This document shows positions 52,945 to 62,163 of a DNA stretch of 64,000 bases, piece by piece. The stretch lies in the NCBI GenBank assembly GCA_946478235.1, contig CAMLBF010000004.1:124001-188000 (forward strand), given 5' to 3'. The DNA is from an uncultured Bartonella sp. (GTDB lineage Bacteria; Pseudomonadota; Alphaproteobacteria; Rhizobiales; Rhizobiaceae). Made by a program: the position numbers and the translations under genes. Position 1 is the stretch's first letter, and each line of letters opens with the position of its first letter. The notes beneath the pieces were generated by a model. It searched no databases and had not been told where the DNA came from. It saw only the letters and a list, made by a program, of their open reading frames with translations.

Positions 52945-53973
52945 ATGAGTGAACGTATTGAAGATATTGCAGTAGCAATGACAGCAGCAGGTAAAGGTTT
53001 GCTTGCAGCTGATGAAAGCACAAGCACAATTAAAAAACGTTTCGACACAATTCATCTGGAATCAACAGAGGAAAGTCGTCGTGACTACCGTGAAATGCTG
53101 TTTACCGCTAAAGAAGCGATGGAAAAATACATCTCTGGTGTCATTCTTTATGACGAGACAATTCGTCAGAAAGCGTCAGATGGCCGTATGCTGACCGATT
53201 TGATCAAAGCAGCTGGCTCTATTCCTGGTATCAAGGTTGATGCTGGTGCCAAACCTCTTGCTGGCTTTGAAAATGAATCAATTACTGAAGGGCTTGACGG
53301 TTTACGCGATCGGTTAAAAGAATATTATGAATTAGGTGCCCGTTTTGCTAAATGGCGTGGTGTTATTGCTATAGACAGCAACACTTTGCCAACATGGGGT
53401 GCTGTGCGTCAGAACGCCCAAGCTTTGGCTCGTTATGCGGCTTTATGCCAAGAAGCCAAGATTGTACCGATTGTTGAGCCAGAGATTTTGATGGACGGCA
53501 AGCCAGGGGATCATTCGATTGATCGCTGCTATGAAGTAACCGAACATGTTTTGAGAACTGTTTTTGATGAGTTATTTGCTGCTCGCGTAAAAATGGAAGG
53601 CATGGTTTTGAAGCCTAACATGGTTATTGATGGTAAAAATGCTCGTAAGGCATCAGTCGAAGAAGTTGCTGAAAAAACAGTTAAGGTTTTGAAAACAACT
53701 GTTCCATCAACAGTGCCTGGTATTGCATTCTTATCTGGTGGACAATCAGATGAAGAGGCAACAGCGCATTTGTCTGCAATCAATGCTATTGGCAATCTTC
53801 CATGGAATGTAACATTCTCATATGGCCGTGCATTGCAGGCAGCTGCAATACAGGCATGGGGCGGTAAAAAGGAAAATGTGGCTGCTGGACAGCAGGCATT
53901 TACGCATCGTGCAAAAATGAATTATCTTGCAGCCTTGGGTAAATGGTCAAAGCAGGAAGAAAAAGTGGCCTAG
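52945..53973 (+). CDS. fba: class I fructose-bisphosphate aldolase
   Basis: GKGLLAADESTSTIKKRFDTI, VPIVEPEILMDG, MVLKPNMVIDGK, FLSGGQSDEEAT. Confidence 0.97.
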   Translation: MSERIEDIAVAMTAAGKGLLAADESTSTIKKRFDTIHLESTEESRRDYREMLFTAKEAMEKYISGVILYDETIRQKASDGRMLTDLIKAAGSIPGIKVDAGAKPLAGFENESITEGLDGLRDRLKEYYELGARFAKWRGVIAIDSNTLPTWGAVRQNAQALARYAALCQEAKIVPIVEPEILMDGKPGDHSIDRCYEVTEHVLRTVFDELFAARVKMEGMVLKPNMVIDGKNARKASVEEVAEKTVKVLKTTVPSTVPGIAFLSGGQSDEEATAHLSAINAIGNLPWNVTFSYGRALQAAAIQAWGGKKENVAAGQQAFTHRAKMNYLAALGKWSKQEEKVA

Positions 53974-53998
53974 TTATCTTCAGATAAAGTAATATTAG

Positions 53999-54033
53999 AA
54001 CGCCCGATATATAGTATTTCGGGCGTTTTATTT
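53999..54033 (+). terminator. rho-independent terminator after fba
   Basis: AACGCCCGA ... TCGGGCGTT then TT. Confidence 0.8.
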
Positions 54034-54249
54034 ATTTGGTGTCTCATTTATGTGACAGCATAGTTATAAAAAGTATTTTAAAATAAATGCTTGGAATAAA
54101 TAACTTGACTGATAAAATCAAGTATATAAAAATCTTCTTATCATTGTTCGCTTGTTGATTTGGGTAAAAATAACGGGTGATTTTAGTAATACATGTCTTG
54201 TCGGTTTTTCGGCTTATACAAATTTCGCTAATATAGAATTGGGATAATT

Positions 54250-55398
54250 ATGAACAAACTCACGCAGGTATTCTTAGTAACTTCAGCCGTTATTGGCGTT
54301 CAGACATTGCAATCAAAAGCAGCGGATGCGGTGCTTCCTGAAGCGGAACCCGTTGAATATGTACGTGTTTGTGATGCGTTTGGCGAAGGCTATTTTTATT
54401 TGCCAGGCACAGATACCTGTATGAAACTCGGTGGCTATCTTTATGCTCAGGCTAAGGGTGGTGATGATGTTTACGCCCGTAACGCAAAAGACCGCGATGG
54501 TGGTAGAACATGGCGCACTGAAACACGTGCCCATGTGTTAGTGGCCACAGCTTCTGAAACAGAATTAGGAACATTGCGTTCGCATATTGAACTGCGTTCT
54601 GATTATGATGATGGACATGATTCCGCTACATCAGAACTGCGTTTTGGCTATATTGAATTAGGTGGCCTGCATGTAGGTGTTGATGAATCATCTATCAATA
54701 CATTTTTTGATTACTACGGTAACTTTATTAACGATGATGTGACCTTGGGTGGTGCGTATCGCACCAATATGATCCAATATAAATACGCAGCAAGCAATGG
54801 TCTAACTGCGATGGTGTCTATTGAACAAGGTGGTGACGAAGATACTGATTACAACGGTAAGATCAAAGATTATACACCAGATGTTGTTGTTGGTTTGAAA
54901 TATGAACAAGGTTGGGGATCAATCACTGGTGCAGCTGCATATGATGCAGTCAACGAAGCATGGGTTGGTAAAGCTAAAGTAAGTTTGAATGTTACCGATC
55001 GTTTCAACATCTGGGTAATGGGTGCATATAAAGATATGAGCGATACCTATTACGACGTTGATAGCCAAGATGATATCGATAGAAACGATATTTCATCTAT
55101 TATCAGAGATGGACGCAAGGGCGTTCGTGCTATCGACAGCTTCTATGGCACATGGGGTGGACATTGGGTTGGATGGCTCGGTGCATCGTATAAATTTACA
55201 CCAAAGCTAACAAGCAATTTCCAACTTTCTTATGAAGGTGTTGGAAACACCTATACGGTTGCAAACTTTGCTTATGAGTTGGTTCCTGGACTTACTGTAA
55301 TGCCAGAAGTGAATTATCGTAAATGGAATGATGTTCATTCTGTATTAAATGATAAAGATGCCATCGGCGGAGCAATCCGTATACAACGCGACTTCTAA
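54250..55398 (+). CDS. porin (Rhizobiales Omp2/Porin_2 family)
   Basis: Signal peptide; VEYVRVCDAFGEGYFYLPGTDTCMKLGGYLYAQ motif; C-terminal aromatic residue IRIQRDF. Confidence 0.93.
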   Translation: MNKLTQVFLVTSAVIGVQTLQSKAADAVLPEAEPVEYVRVCDAFGEGYFYLPGTDTCMKLGGYLYAQAKGGDDVYARNAKDRDGGRTWRTETRAHVLVATASETELGTLRSHIELRSDYDDGHDSATSELRFGYIELGGLHVGVDESSINTFFDYYGNFINDDVTLGGAYRTNMIQYKYAASNGLTAMVSIEQGGDEDTDYNGKIKDYTPDVVVGLKYEQGWGSITGAAAYDAVNEAWVGKAKVSLNVTDRFNIWVMGAYKDMSDTYYDVDSQDDIDRNDISSIIRDGRKGVRAIDSFYGTWGGHWVGWLGASYKFTPKLTSNFQLSYEGVGNTYTVANFAYELVPGLTVMPEVNYRKWNDVHSVLNDKDAIGGAIRIQRDF

Positions 55399-55433
55399 TT
55401 TTTTGACAAAACGATATAAAAAAATTTGATATG

Positions 55434-55460
55434 AAAGCCTCCTTTGTGGAGGCTTTTTTA
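55434..55460 (+). terminator. rho-independent terminator after porin
   Basis: AAAGCCTCC-TTTGT-GGAGGCTTT then T run. Confidence 0.85.
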
Positions 55461-55656
55461 TAATTCTCAAGCTAAGAGAACATCTTTGATAAAAGAGAAA
55501 TTAATAATAAGGCGGAATTGGGTGCCGCTGTGTTTCATTGTGTTCGGATTCAGTTTGATGATGTGAATGAAAAATTTACTATCAAATGATCCATTTATTT
55601 CCCAAAATAGAGGGAATTATTTTATATAAGTCACTGTACAATATTTTTAAAAACAA

Positions 55657-55677
55657 AAGCCGCGAAAAACGCGGCTT
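55657..55677 (-). terminator. rho-independent terminator for the trcR-like gene (minus strand)
   Basis: AAGCCGCG-AAAAA-CGCGGCTT with T-rich continuation on the minus strand. Confidence 0.75.
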
Positions 55678-55704
55678 ATAAAATCAAGATAATTTTATTT
55701 AAAA

Positions 55705-56379
55705 TTATTTATCTTCGTCATCATGACTTTCTTTTAAAGACGAAAGTTTAGCAAAAACCTTATCAGCGTCGAACTCTTCTTCTGTGTTATCAATGTCCAA
55801 GTTTTCTGTTGCCGATGCTGGAAGCAAAGTGCCATCTTCAGGAACTATAGCAGGACGATTCTTCGCTGCACGTTCTACTTCAATATCAAGGTCGATTTGA
55901 GAGCATAGCCCTAAAGTAACCGGATCAAGCGGAGTTAGATTTGCAGAATTCCAGTGAGTGCGCTCACGAATTTGTTCAATTGTAGATTTTGTAGTTCCGA
56001 TCAAACGGGCGATCTGAGCATCTTTCAACTCCGGATGATTACGAACCAACCACAAAATAGCGTTTGGACGATCTTGGCGCTTAGATAGTGGCGTATAACG
56101 AGGACCTTTCCTTTTTCCTTCTGGGATATGAACTTTAGGCTCCGAAATTTTCAATTTGTAATTACTATCATTTTCTGCACGTGCAATTTCATCGCGTGTT
56201 AATTGACCAGTAATAATAGGATCAAGTCCTTTTATACCTTGGGCAGATTCGCCGTCGGCTATCGCTTTAACTTCCAGTGGATGAAGTTTACAAAAAGTGG
56301 CAATCTGATCAAAAGAAAGCGCTGTGTTGTCAACCAACCAAACGGCGGTGGCTTTGGGCATCAAAAGTTGCGTTGCCAT
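55705..56379 (-). CDS. trcR: DUF1013 family cell cycle transcriptional regulator TrcR
   Basis: MPKATAVWLVDNTALSFDQIATFCKLHPLEVKAIADGE, RPNAILWLVRNHPELKDAQIARLIGTTKSTIEQIRERTHWN. Confidence 0.9.
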   Translation of the reverse strand: MATQLLMPKATAVWLVDNTALSFDQIATFCKLHPLEVKAIADGESAQGIKGLDPIITGQLTRDEIARAENDSNYKLKISEPKVHIPEGKRKGPRYTPLSKRQDRPNAILWLVRNHPELKDAQIARLIGTTKSTIEQIRERTHWNSANLTPLDPVTLGLCSQIDLDIEVERAAKNRPAIVPEDGTLLPASATENLDIDNTEEEFDADKVFAKLSSLKESHDDEDK

Positions 56380-56509
56380 AAAATTATCCTCTTGTTCGCC
56401 CGCTCCGGTGAGGCGGGACGTGGATTAGACCACAATTTCCGGGAATTCTCTCCGCTTATAGCGTGAAATTTACCAAACGACAAGACATGCGGTCTTATTA
56501 AGCAATTAA

Positions 56510-57511
56510 TCAATCAATTTTAAGCATTATTTTGCCTATATGATTGCTTGATTCCATTAATTTGTGAGCATCTATAACATCTGTGAGTGGAAAGACCTTG
56601 TCGATAACAGGAGCAATTTTTTTCTGTTCTAATAGAGGCCAAACTTTTTCATAAAGCTTTTTGGCAATAGCAGATTTAAATTCTGTGTCCCGTGCTCTTA
56701 ATGTCGAACCGGTATGAATTAATCGTTTAACGAGTATGTAGTTCAAATTGACTGTTGAAATATGGCCATTCAAAAATGCAATTTGTACGATACGGCCATC
56801 TACAGCCGCTATTTTATAGTTTTTATTGGTGTAATCGCCACCAATCATATCTAATATAACGTCTACGCCTCTTTTCCCAGTGAACATTTTGACTTCTTCA
56901 ACAAAGTCTTTTTCTTTGTAATTAATAGCAAGATCTGCACCTAATTTTACACAGGCAGCACATTTTTCCGTTGACCCTGCGGTGGCAATAACTTTAGCGC
57001 CAAAAGCTTTTGCAAGTTGAATTGCTGTCGTACCAATTCCCGAAGTGCCGCCATGGACAAGAAATATTTCTCCTGCTTTTAACAATCCACGATCAAAAAC
57101 ATTGCTCCATACAGTAAAGAATGTTTCTGGTAGTGCTGCTGCTTGGATGAAGTCAAATCCTGCAGGTATTGGCAAGGCATTATCAGCGTCAACTGCAGCA
57201 TATTGTGCATAACCGCCACCAGCAATCAATGCGGTGACTTTATCGCCAATTTTGAATTGTTTAACTCGTTTTCCTAATTTCACAATTTCCCCTGCGACTT
57301 CCAGTCCGGGTAAAGGAGATGCGCCAGGTGGAGGCGGATATATTCCTTGTCTTTGTGCGACATCAGGTCGGTTTACCCCAGCAGCATGAACGCGAATTAA
57401 AATTTCATGATCAGATACATCTGGAACCTTGGTTTCGATAAGCTTGAGCACTTCTGGCCCACCAGTTCCTTCAATCGCAATTGCCTGCATTTTATTAGGG
57501 ATTGTTGGCAT
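56510..57511 (-). CDS. NAD(P)H-quinone oxidoreductase (zeta-crystallin/TIGR02824-like)
   Basis: MQAIAIEGTGGPEVLKLIE, GVNRPDVAQRQGIYPPPPGASPLPGLEVAGEI, LVHGGTSGIGTTAIQLAKAFGAKVIATAGS. Confidence 0.92.
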   Translation of the reverse strand: MPTIPNKMQAIAIEGTGGPEVLKLIETKVPDVSDHEILIRVHAAGVNRPDVAQRQGIYPPPPGASPLPGLEVAGEIVKLGKRVKQFKIGDKVTALIAGGGYAQYAAVDADNALPIPAGFDFIQAAALPETFFTVWSNVFDRGLLKAGEIFLVHGGTSGIGTTAIQLAKAFGAKVIATAGSTEKCAACVKLGADLAINYKEKDFVEEVKMFTGKRGVDVILDMIGGDYTNKNYKIAAVDGRIVQIAFLNGHISTVNLNYILVKRLIHTGSTLRARDTEFKSAIAKKLYEKVWPLLEQKKIAPVIDKVFPLTDVIDAHKLMESSNHIGKIMLKID

Positions 57512-57596
57512 TATAAGAGCTTCCATTTGTTTTAGTGAACTTATCGTTGCTTCAATTATGATGATCAATATAGCTTTCTGTTAGCAGGAGGCTATC

Positions 57597-57686
57597 ATGG
57601 ATCATGATAAAGGGGCAAAAAATACAAACTATTTAAATCTATCTTTTAATCGGCTTATTCGTTTAATAGACATTAACAACACATAA
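57597..57686 (+). CDS. candidate 29-aa micro-ORF MDHDKGAKNTNYLNLSFNRLIRLIDINNT
   Basis: ATG preceded by perfect Shine-Dalgarno AGGAGG (57586-57591) with 5-nt spacing; below the ORF-track cutoff. Confidence 0.35.
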   Translation: MDHDKGAKNTNYLNLSFNRLIRLIDINNT

Positions 57687-57756
57687 CCCTGCACGGTAAT
57701 GAGTCACAGAGGGCAAACGACACGTGAAATATAATCAGTTATTGAACTGAAATGAA

Positions 57757-57930
57757 TTAATCTAATTCGCTTTTAAGTTTTTCTATTTCATCCTTGAGCG
57801 CTAATTTCTGGCGTTTAAGATTTGTAATAACGAAATCATCGGCGGATGGGGTAGACATTTCTCTGCTAATTTCTTTTTCAAGCTCATTATGTTTACGTTC
57901 CAATGAAGCTAAATGTGCTTTTGTATTCAT
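57757..57930 (-). CDS. DUF465/YdcH family small coiled-coil protein (57 aa)
   Basis: Translated from minus strand: MNTKAHLASLERKHNELEKEISREMSTPSADDFVITNLKRQKLALKDEIEKLKSELD; not in the ORF track because of length. Confidence 0.85.
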   Translation of the reverse strand: MNTKAHLASLERKHNELEKEISREMSTPSADDFVITNLKRQKLALKDEIEKLKSELD

Positions 57931-58177
57931 AACATTCTCCTTACCCGCTTTTGATAGATCTATTGGGACCGCTCGTAATTTTTAGGGCGTCCCAATAATG
58001 AGTTTGTAACTTATAAAACTATTTGTCGATATTTATTTTTGATGCCGCAATATGATGATTAACCATTTCCTCGAAAACCCAAACTGTGGTATAGGCGCAA
58101 GTAATATTGGCAGTATATTTGAAATGCTGTCATCTCAGAATAAAACGGCTTGATATGACAGCGTAAGGCGGCACAAA

Positions 58178-58381
58178 ATGTCTGAACAAGAACAGGTTGA
58201 TATAAAATTAGCAGTAGCTAAATTGAAACAAGAACATGCCGATTATGACGCTGCGATTGAAGCGATGATCAAAACAGGATGCGATCAATTGCAAATTCAG
58301 CGCATGAAAAAAAAGAAGCTGGTGTTGAAAGATCAACTACAAAAACTTGAAGACAAAATTATACCCGATATTATTGCGTAA
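58178..58381 (+). CDS. DUF465/YdcH family protein
   Basis: VDIKLAVAKLKQEHADYDAAIEAMIKTGCDQLQIQRMKKKKLVLKDQLQKLEDKIIPDIIA. Confidence 0.88.
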   Translation: MSEQEQVDIKLAVAKLKQEHADYDAAIEAMIKTGCDQLQIQRMKKKKLVLKDQLQKLEDKIIPDIIA

Positions 58382-58395
58382 AATAGGGGTTAGGC

Positions 58396-58893
58396 ATGGC
58401 TAAAACACTGCACGATGTTGCTATTATTATGGGAAGCCAGTCAGATTGGGAAACCATGCGACATTCGGCGGATATATTGAACGAACTTGATATCCCTTAT
58501 GAGGCAAGAATAATATCAGCTCATCGTACGCCTGATAGATTGGTTAGTTTTGCAAAGAGCGCAAAGTCCGAAGGCTTTAAAGTAATTATTGCGGGGGCTG
58601 GCGGTGCTGCCCATTTGCCAGGTATGACTGCTGCAATGACGCCGTTGCCAGTTTTGGGGGTTCCGGTACAATCACGTGCTTTATCGGGAAAGGATTCCTT
58701 ATTGTCGATAGTCCAGATGCCTGCTGGAATACCGGTTGGTACTTTGGCTATTGGTAAAGCTGGTGCTATAAATGCCGCCTTATTGGCTGCCGCAATGTTG
58801 GCTGTTCATGATCAAGCTTTGGCTGGTCGTCTAGAAAAATGGCGTGCTAAACGAACGGAAAGTGTAGCAGAATTTCCTATTGACGAGGTTTAA
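58396..58893 (+). CDS. purE: 5-(carboxyamino)imidazole ribonucleotide mutase
   Basis: [76 protein letters not shown]. Confidence 0.97.
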   Translation: MAKTLHDVAIIMGSQSDWETMRHSADILNELDIPYEARIISAHRTPDRLVSFAKSAKSEGFKVIIAGAGGAAHLPGMTAAMTPLPVLGVPVQSRALSGKDSLLSIVQMPAGIPVGTLAIGKAGAINAALLAAAMLAVHDQALAGRLEKWRAKRTESVAEFPIDEV

Positions 58894-58894
58894 A

Positions 58895-59974
58895 ATGTTG
58901 CATCTTGAGCCAGGCGATACAATTGGTTTAATTGGTGGCGGGCAACTTGCCCGTATGTTGGCAATTGCTGCTTCTCGCCTTGGATTTCATACGATTGTTC
59001 TAGAACCACAACCTGATTGTCCGGCATCACAGACAGCAAATGAACAAATTGTCGCGGCTTATGATGATGTAATGGCACTGGATAAGTTGGCCAAACGTTG
59101 CCGTGTTGTTACATACGAATTTGAAAATGTTCCAGCACAGGCTTTAGATCGATTGGCGCAGAAAACAATCATCAGCCCACAACCAGCAGCATTGGAAATA
59201 TCGCAGGATCGTTTTACCGAAAAAAGGTTTTTAAATGACAGTGGCATTAAAACCGCACCTTGGCATCTTGTCGATGATCGCCAAACATTAATCGCTGCAT
59301 TGGGGAATGTCGGCGGAAAAGGTATTTTGAAAACACGTCGACTGGGTTATGACGGTAAAGGACAAGTAAAATTAGAAGATCCTACAGAGCAGCAGATTGA
59401 TGAGGCATTGGACAATATAAAGCATGCGCCTGCAATTTTGGAAGGCTTCGTGTCGTTTACCAAAGAGATATCGGTTATTGCTGCGCGCAACTATAATGGT
59501 CAGGTCGCTTTCTATGATTGTCCAGAAAATGTCCATCGAAATGGTATATTAAGAACCTCAACTGTTCCGGCAAATATCAGTCAAGACACAAGCGACGCGG
59601 CTAAACACGCAACAAAAGTTATTCTTCATGAATTGAATTATGTTGGTGTTATAGGGGTTGAGTTTTTTGTTCTCGAAGATGGTTCTGTAATTGCAAATGA
59701 ATTGGCGCCTAGAGTTCATAATTCTGGGCACTGGACAGAAGCAGCTTGTTTGATTTCGCAATTTGAACAACATATTCGGGCAATAGCTGGTTTACCTTTA
59801 GGTAGTCCAAATCGCCATAGTGATTGTGTTATGGAAAATTTAATTGGTCATGATCTTATGCAATTGCCGGAGCTTTTAAACCAACCGGATACATTGATCC
59901 ATCTTTATGGAAAGGCAGAGGTTCGCGATGGACGCAAAATGGGGCATTATACAAAGCTTGTTCACAGGGCTTAA
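58895..59974 (+). CDS. purK: 5-(carboxyamino)imidazole ribonucleotide synthase
   Basis: IGLIGGGQLARMLAIAASRLGF, VVTYEFENVPAQAL, RLGYDGKGQ, ELAPRVHNSGHWTEAAC. Confidence 0.97.
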   Translation: MLHLEPGDTIGLIGGGQLARMLAIAASRLGFHTIVLEPQPDCPASQTANEQIVAAYDDVMALDKLAKRCRVVTYEFENVPAQALDRLAQKTIISPQPAALEISQDRFTEKRFLNDSGIKTAPWHLVDDRQTLIAALGNVGGKGILKTRRLGYDGKGQVKLEDPTEQQIDEALDNIKHAPAILEGFVSFTKEISVIAARNYNGQVAFYDCPENVHRNGILRTSTVPANISQDTSDAAKHATKVILHELNYVGVIGVEFFVLEDGSVIANELAPRVHNSGHWTEAACLISQFEQHIRAIAGLPLGSPNRHSDCVMENLIGHDLMQLPELLNQPDTLIHLYGKAEVRDGRKMGHYTKLVHRA

Positions 59975-60145
59975 GATAAAATATATTGCCATCAAATTTT
60001 TCGACTAACCGTAAAAACGACAATTTTTGAATCATTTAGAGTTGACAAACTTATTGAGGTCAGGCTATTTGACCTACAGATTTTAAGCCTTGTTAGAAGG
60101 CTTTGTTCATTTACCCGGCGACGGGTTATATAAACGGTGATTGAA

Positions 60146-60271
60146 ATGAAGATAAAAAATTCGCTTAAAGCGCTTAAGGCTCGTCACCGCGACAACCGTT
60201 TGGTTCGCCGCAAGGGTCGTATTTACATTATCAATAAATCCAATCCGCGCTTTAAAGCTCGGCAGGGTTGA
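60146..60271 (+). CDS. rpmJ: 50S ribosomal protein L36
   Basis: 41 aa [41 protein letters not shown]; below the ORF-track cutoff. Confidence 0.95.
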   Translation: MKIKNSLKALKARHRDNRLVRRKGRIYIINKSNPRFKARQG

Positions 60272-60283
60272 TCATAACAAAGT

Positions 60284-60309
60284 AAGGCTCCTTTTCAGGA
60301 GCCTTTTTT
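60284..60309 (+). terminator. rho-independent terminator after rpmJ
   Basis: AAGGCTCCT-TTTC-AGGAGCCTT then T run. Confidence 0.85.
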
Positions 60310-60396
60310 GTTTTAGCTTTAATAAAAGCTAGTATAGCAAATGTTGCTTCATGCTAAACGTCATTCTATATTGATCAATACACCAATATTCGAGGG

Positions 60397-61098
60397 ATGA
60401 TGTTGCTTACATTGCAAAAACACATTTTTATCGTTTTTATGGCTTGTTGTTTTGCAGCTATTCCTATTGCTGGATTTGCACAAGAATTACCTAAGTTACC
60501 GCAACAAGAAGATCCTGATTCACCAGCCTTATCACCCGACGCTATGATACCCGAAAAGCCTTTAGCTGATGAGGCATTGCCTGATTTGGGTAAAGACCAA
60601 GATGCTATGCAACGCAGGCAGGCAGAACTTGATCGTTTGCTAGGTCTTTTGAAGCATACATCCAACGCAAAAGAAGCAGGAAAAATTAGCCGTCAGATAC
60701 AGGGGTTATGGGCTCAGTCTGGGAGTGATACCATTGACCTTCTTATGCAATGGGCAGAAGATGGTATAAACTCTAAAAATTATGCTCTAGCATTAGATTT
60801 TTTGGATAATGTTGTTGCTCTTAAGCCAGATTATGCAGAAGGATGGATGCGCCGCGCAGCGGTTCATATGCAATTAAATGATTTAAAGCTAGCAATGTTC
60901 GATCTACATGAAGCACTAAAGTTAGAACCAAGGAATTATAATGCATTGGCACTTGTTGGTTCAATCATGGAAATGACAGGGCGTAAAGAGTTAGCGTTAA
61001 AAGCTTATGAAGATGCTCTTGTTTACTATCCTCAAATGCGCCGTGCGCAAGAGCGCGTGGGTGAACTTCTTGATGCTGAGACAGGAAGTGCAATTTAA
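60397..61098 (+). CDS. tetratricopeptide repeat protein, secreted
   Basis: Signal peptide; ALDFLDNVVALKPDYAEGWMRRAAVHMQLNDLKLAMFDLHEALKLEPRNYNALALVGSI TPR units. Confidence 0.88.
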   Translation: MMLLTLQKHIFIVFMACCFAAIPIAGFAQELPKLPQQEDPDSPALSPDAMIPEKPLADEALPDLGKDQDAMQRRQAELDRLLGLLKHTSNAKEAGKISRQIQGLWAQSGSDTIDLLMQWAEDGINSKNYALALDFLDNVVALKPDYAEGWMRRAAVHMQLNDLKLAMFDLHEALKLEPRNYNALALVGSIMEMTGRKELALKAYEDALVYYPQMRRAQERVGELLDAETGSAI

Positions 61099-61149
61099 AC
61101 GTTTTCTTGTACTGGCGAAAATACTTTAATTAGCATATATTACTAATGC

Positions 61150-61312
61150 GTTCTGCGCTTCTCGACAGGAATAACTGCATCCCCGGGGCCTTATTGATCT
61201 CTAAGGGAGCCGTCCCTGATTAGGCTCGTGGGCCTTTTCATATGGCGCCCACCTACGTTGTAGGTTCCCGGGATCAAAACCTTTCCATCGGTCGCCGTGG
61301 ATCGCTCCTATT
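61150..61312 (+). ncRNA. ssrS: 6S RNA (boundaries approximate)
   Basis: GGCTCGTGGGCCTTTTCATATGGCGCCCACCTACGTTGTAGGTTCCCGGGATCAAAACCTTTCCATCGGTCGCC resembles alphaproteobacterial 6S RNA; GTGGGC/GCCCAC and CTAC-GTT-GTAG hairpins; located upstream of the 5-FTHF cyclo-ligase gene, the usual ssrS neighbour. Confidence 0.85.
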
Positions 61313-61573
61313 TAATAGTGTGATATTAAATTAAGGTACCTTTGTTTTTTTATGGAAACTTACTTGAATTTTATCGTTTTTACATTTTGCGTCCATAGGT
61401 TGCGAACGTATTTTTCATTTTAGGGACGTGAAGTAATATCTTTTAAAACTAATGAAATATACATGATCGTAGTGATTTAAAATAAAGCGATCACATTAAA
61501 TTACTGTTTTGCGCCGGTAACAAAACGATATATCACATTGTAAAGTTCAAATTATTTCAATGAGTTTTGAGCA

Positions 61574-62143
61574 TTGGCAACGAAAGATAAAAAATCAATA
61601 CGTTTAGAAGCGCTTTCTCGCCGAGACAGTCTTACACCGGCAGTCCGATCGATCATTGCCCAAAAAATAATAGACTATATTGATGTTTTAATAGCGCAAA
61701 TTTCAGGAAATATAATCGCAGGATTTTGGCCGATTCGCTCTGAAATTGATCCGCGGCCACTCATGAATGCATTGAGAAATAAAGGCTATTCATTGGCCTT
61801 ACCCGCGATAATTGATAAAGAAGAGATGATTTTTCGCACATTTAATGATGAAGCGGATCTCATAGAGATGGGATTTGGAACGCGTGGCCCATCTGCTCAT
61901 TGTTCTGTAGTTGAGCCATCAGCTTTATTGGTACCGCTAGTTGCTTTTGACAATTGCGGCAATAGGATTGGTTATGGAGCTGGATATTATGACAGGGCAA
62001 TACATAAAATGATTGCTCGTGGTAACAAACCTGACTTAATAGGTCTTGGCTTTGACTGTCAACAAGTTCAATCAATACCAGCAGAACCACACGATCAACC
62101 TTTAGCTATGATATTAACGGAAAGTGGTTTGCGGAATTTTTAA
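61574..62143 (+). CDS. 5-formyltetrahydrofolate cyclo-ligase
   Basis: IAGFWPIRSEIDPRPLM, LVPLVAFDNCGNRIGYGAGYYDRAI, GLGFDCQQV. Confidence 0.94.
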   Translation: MATKDKKSIRLEALSRRDSLTPAVRSIIAQKIIDYIDVLIAQISGNIIAGFWPIRSEIDPRPLMNALRNKGYSLALPAIIDKEEMIFRTFNDEADLIEMGFGTRGPSAHCSVVEPSALLVPLVAFDNCGNRIGYGAGYYDRAIHKMIARGNKPDLIGLGFDCQQVQSIPAEPHDQPLAMILTESGLRNF

Positions 62144-62163
62144 AAATATGATTAGAACGAAAT

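Noticed and set aside
57794-57985. Plus-strand 63-aa ORF in the track
   Set aside because: Antisense to the better supported minus-strand DUF465 protein at 57757..57930.
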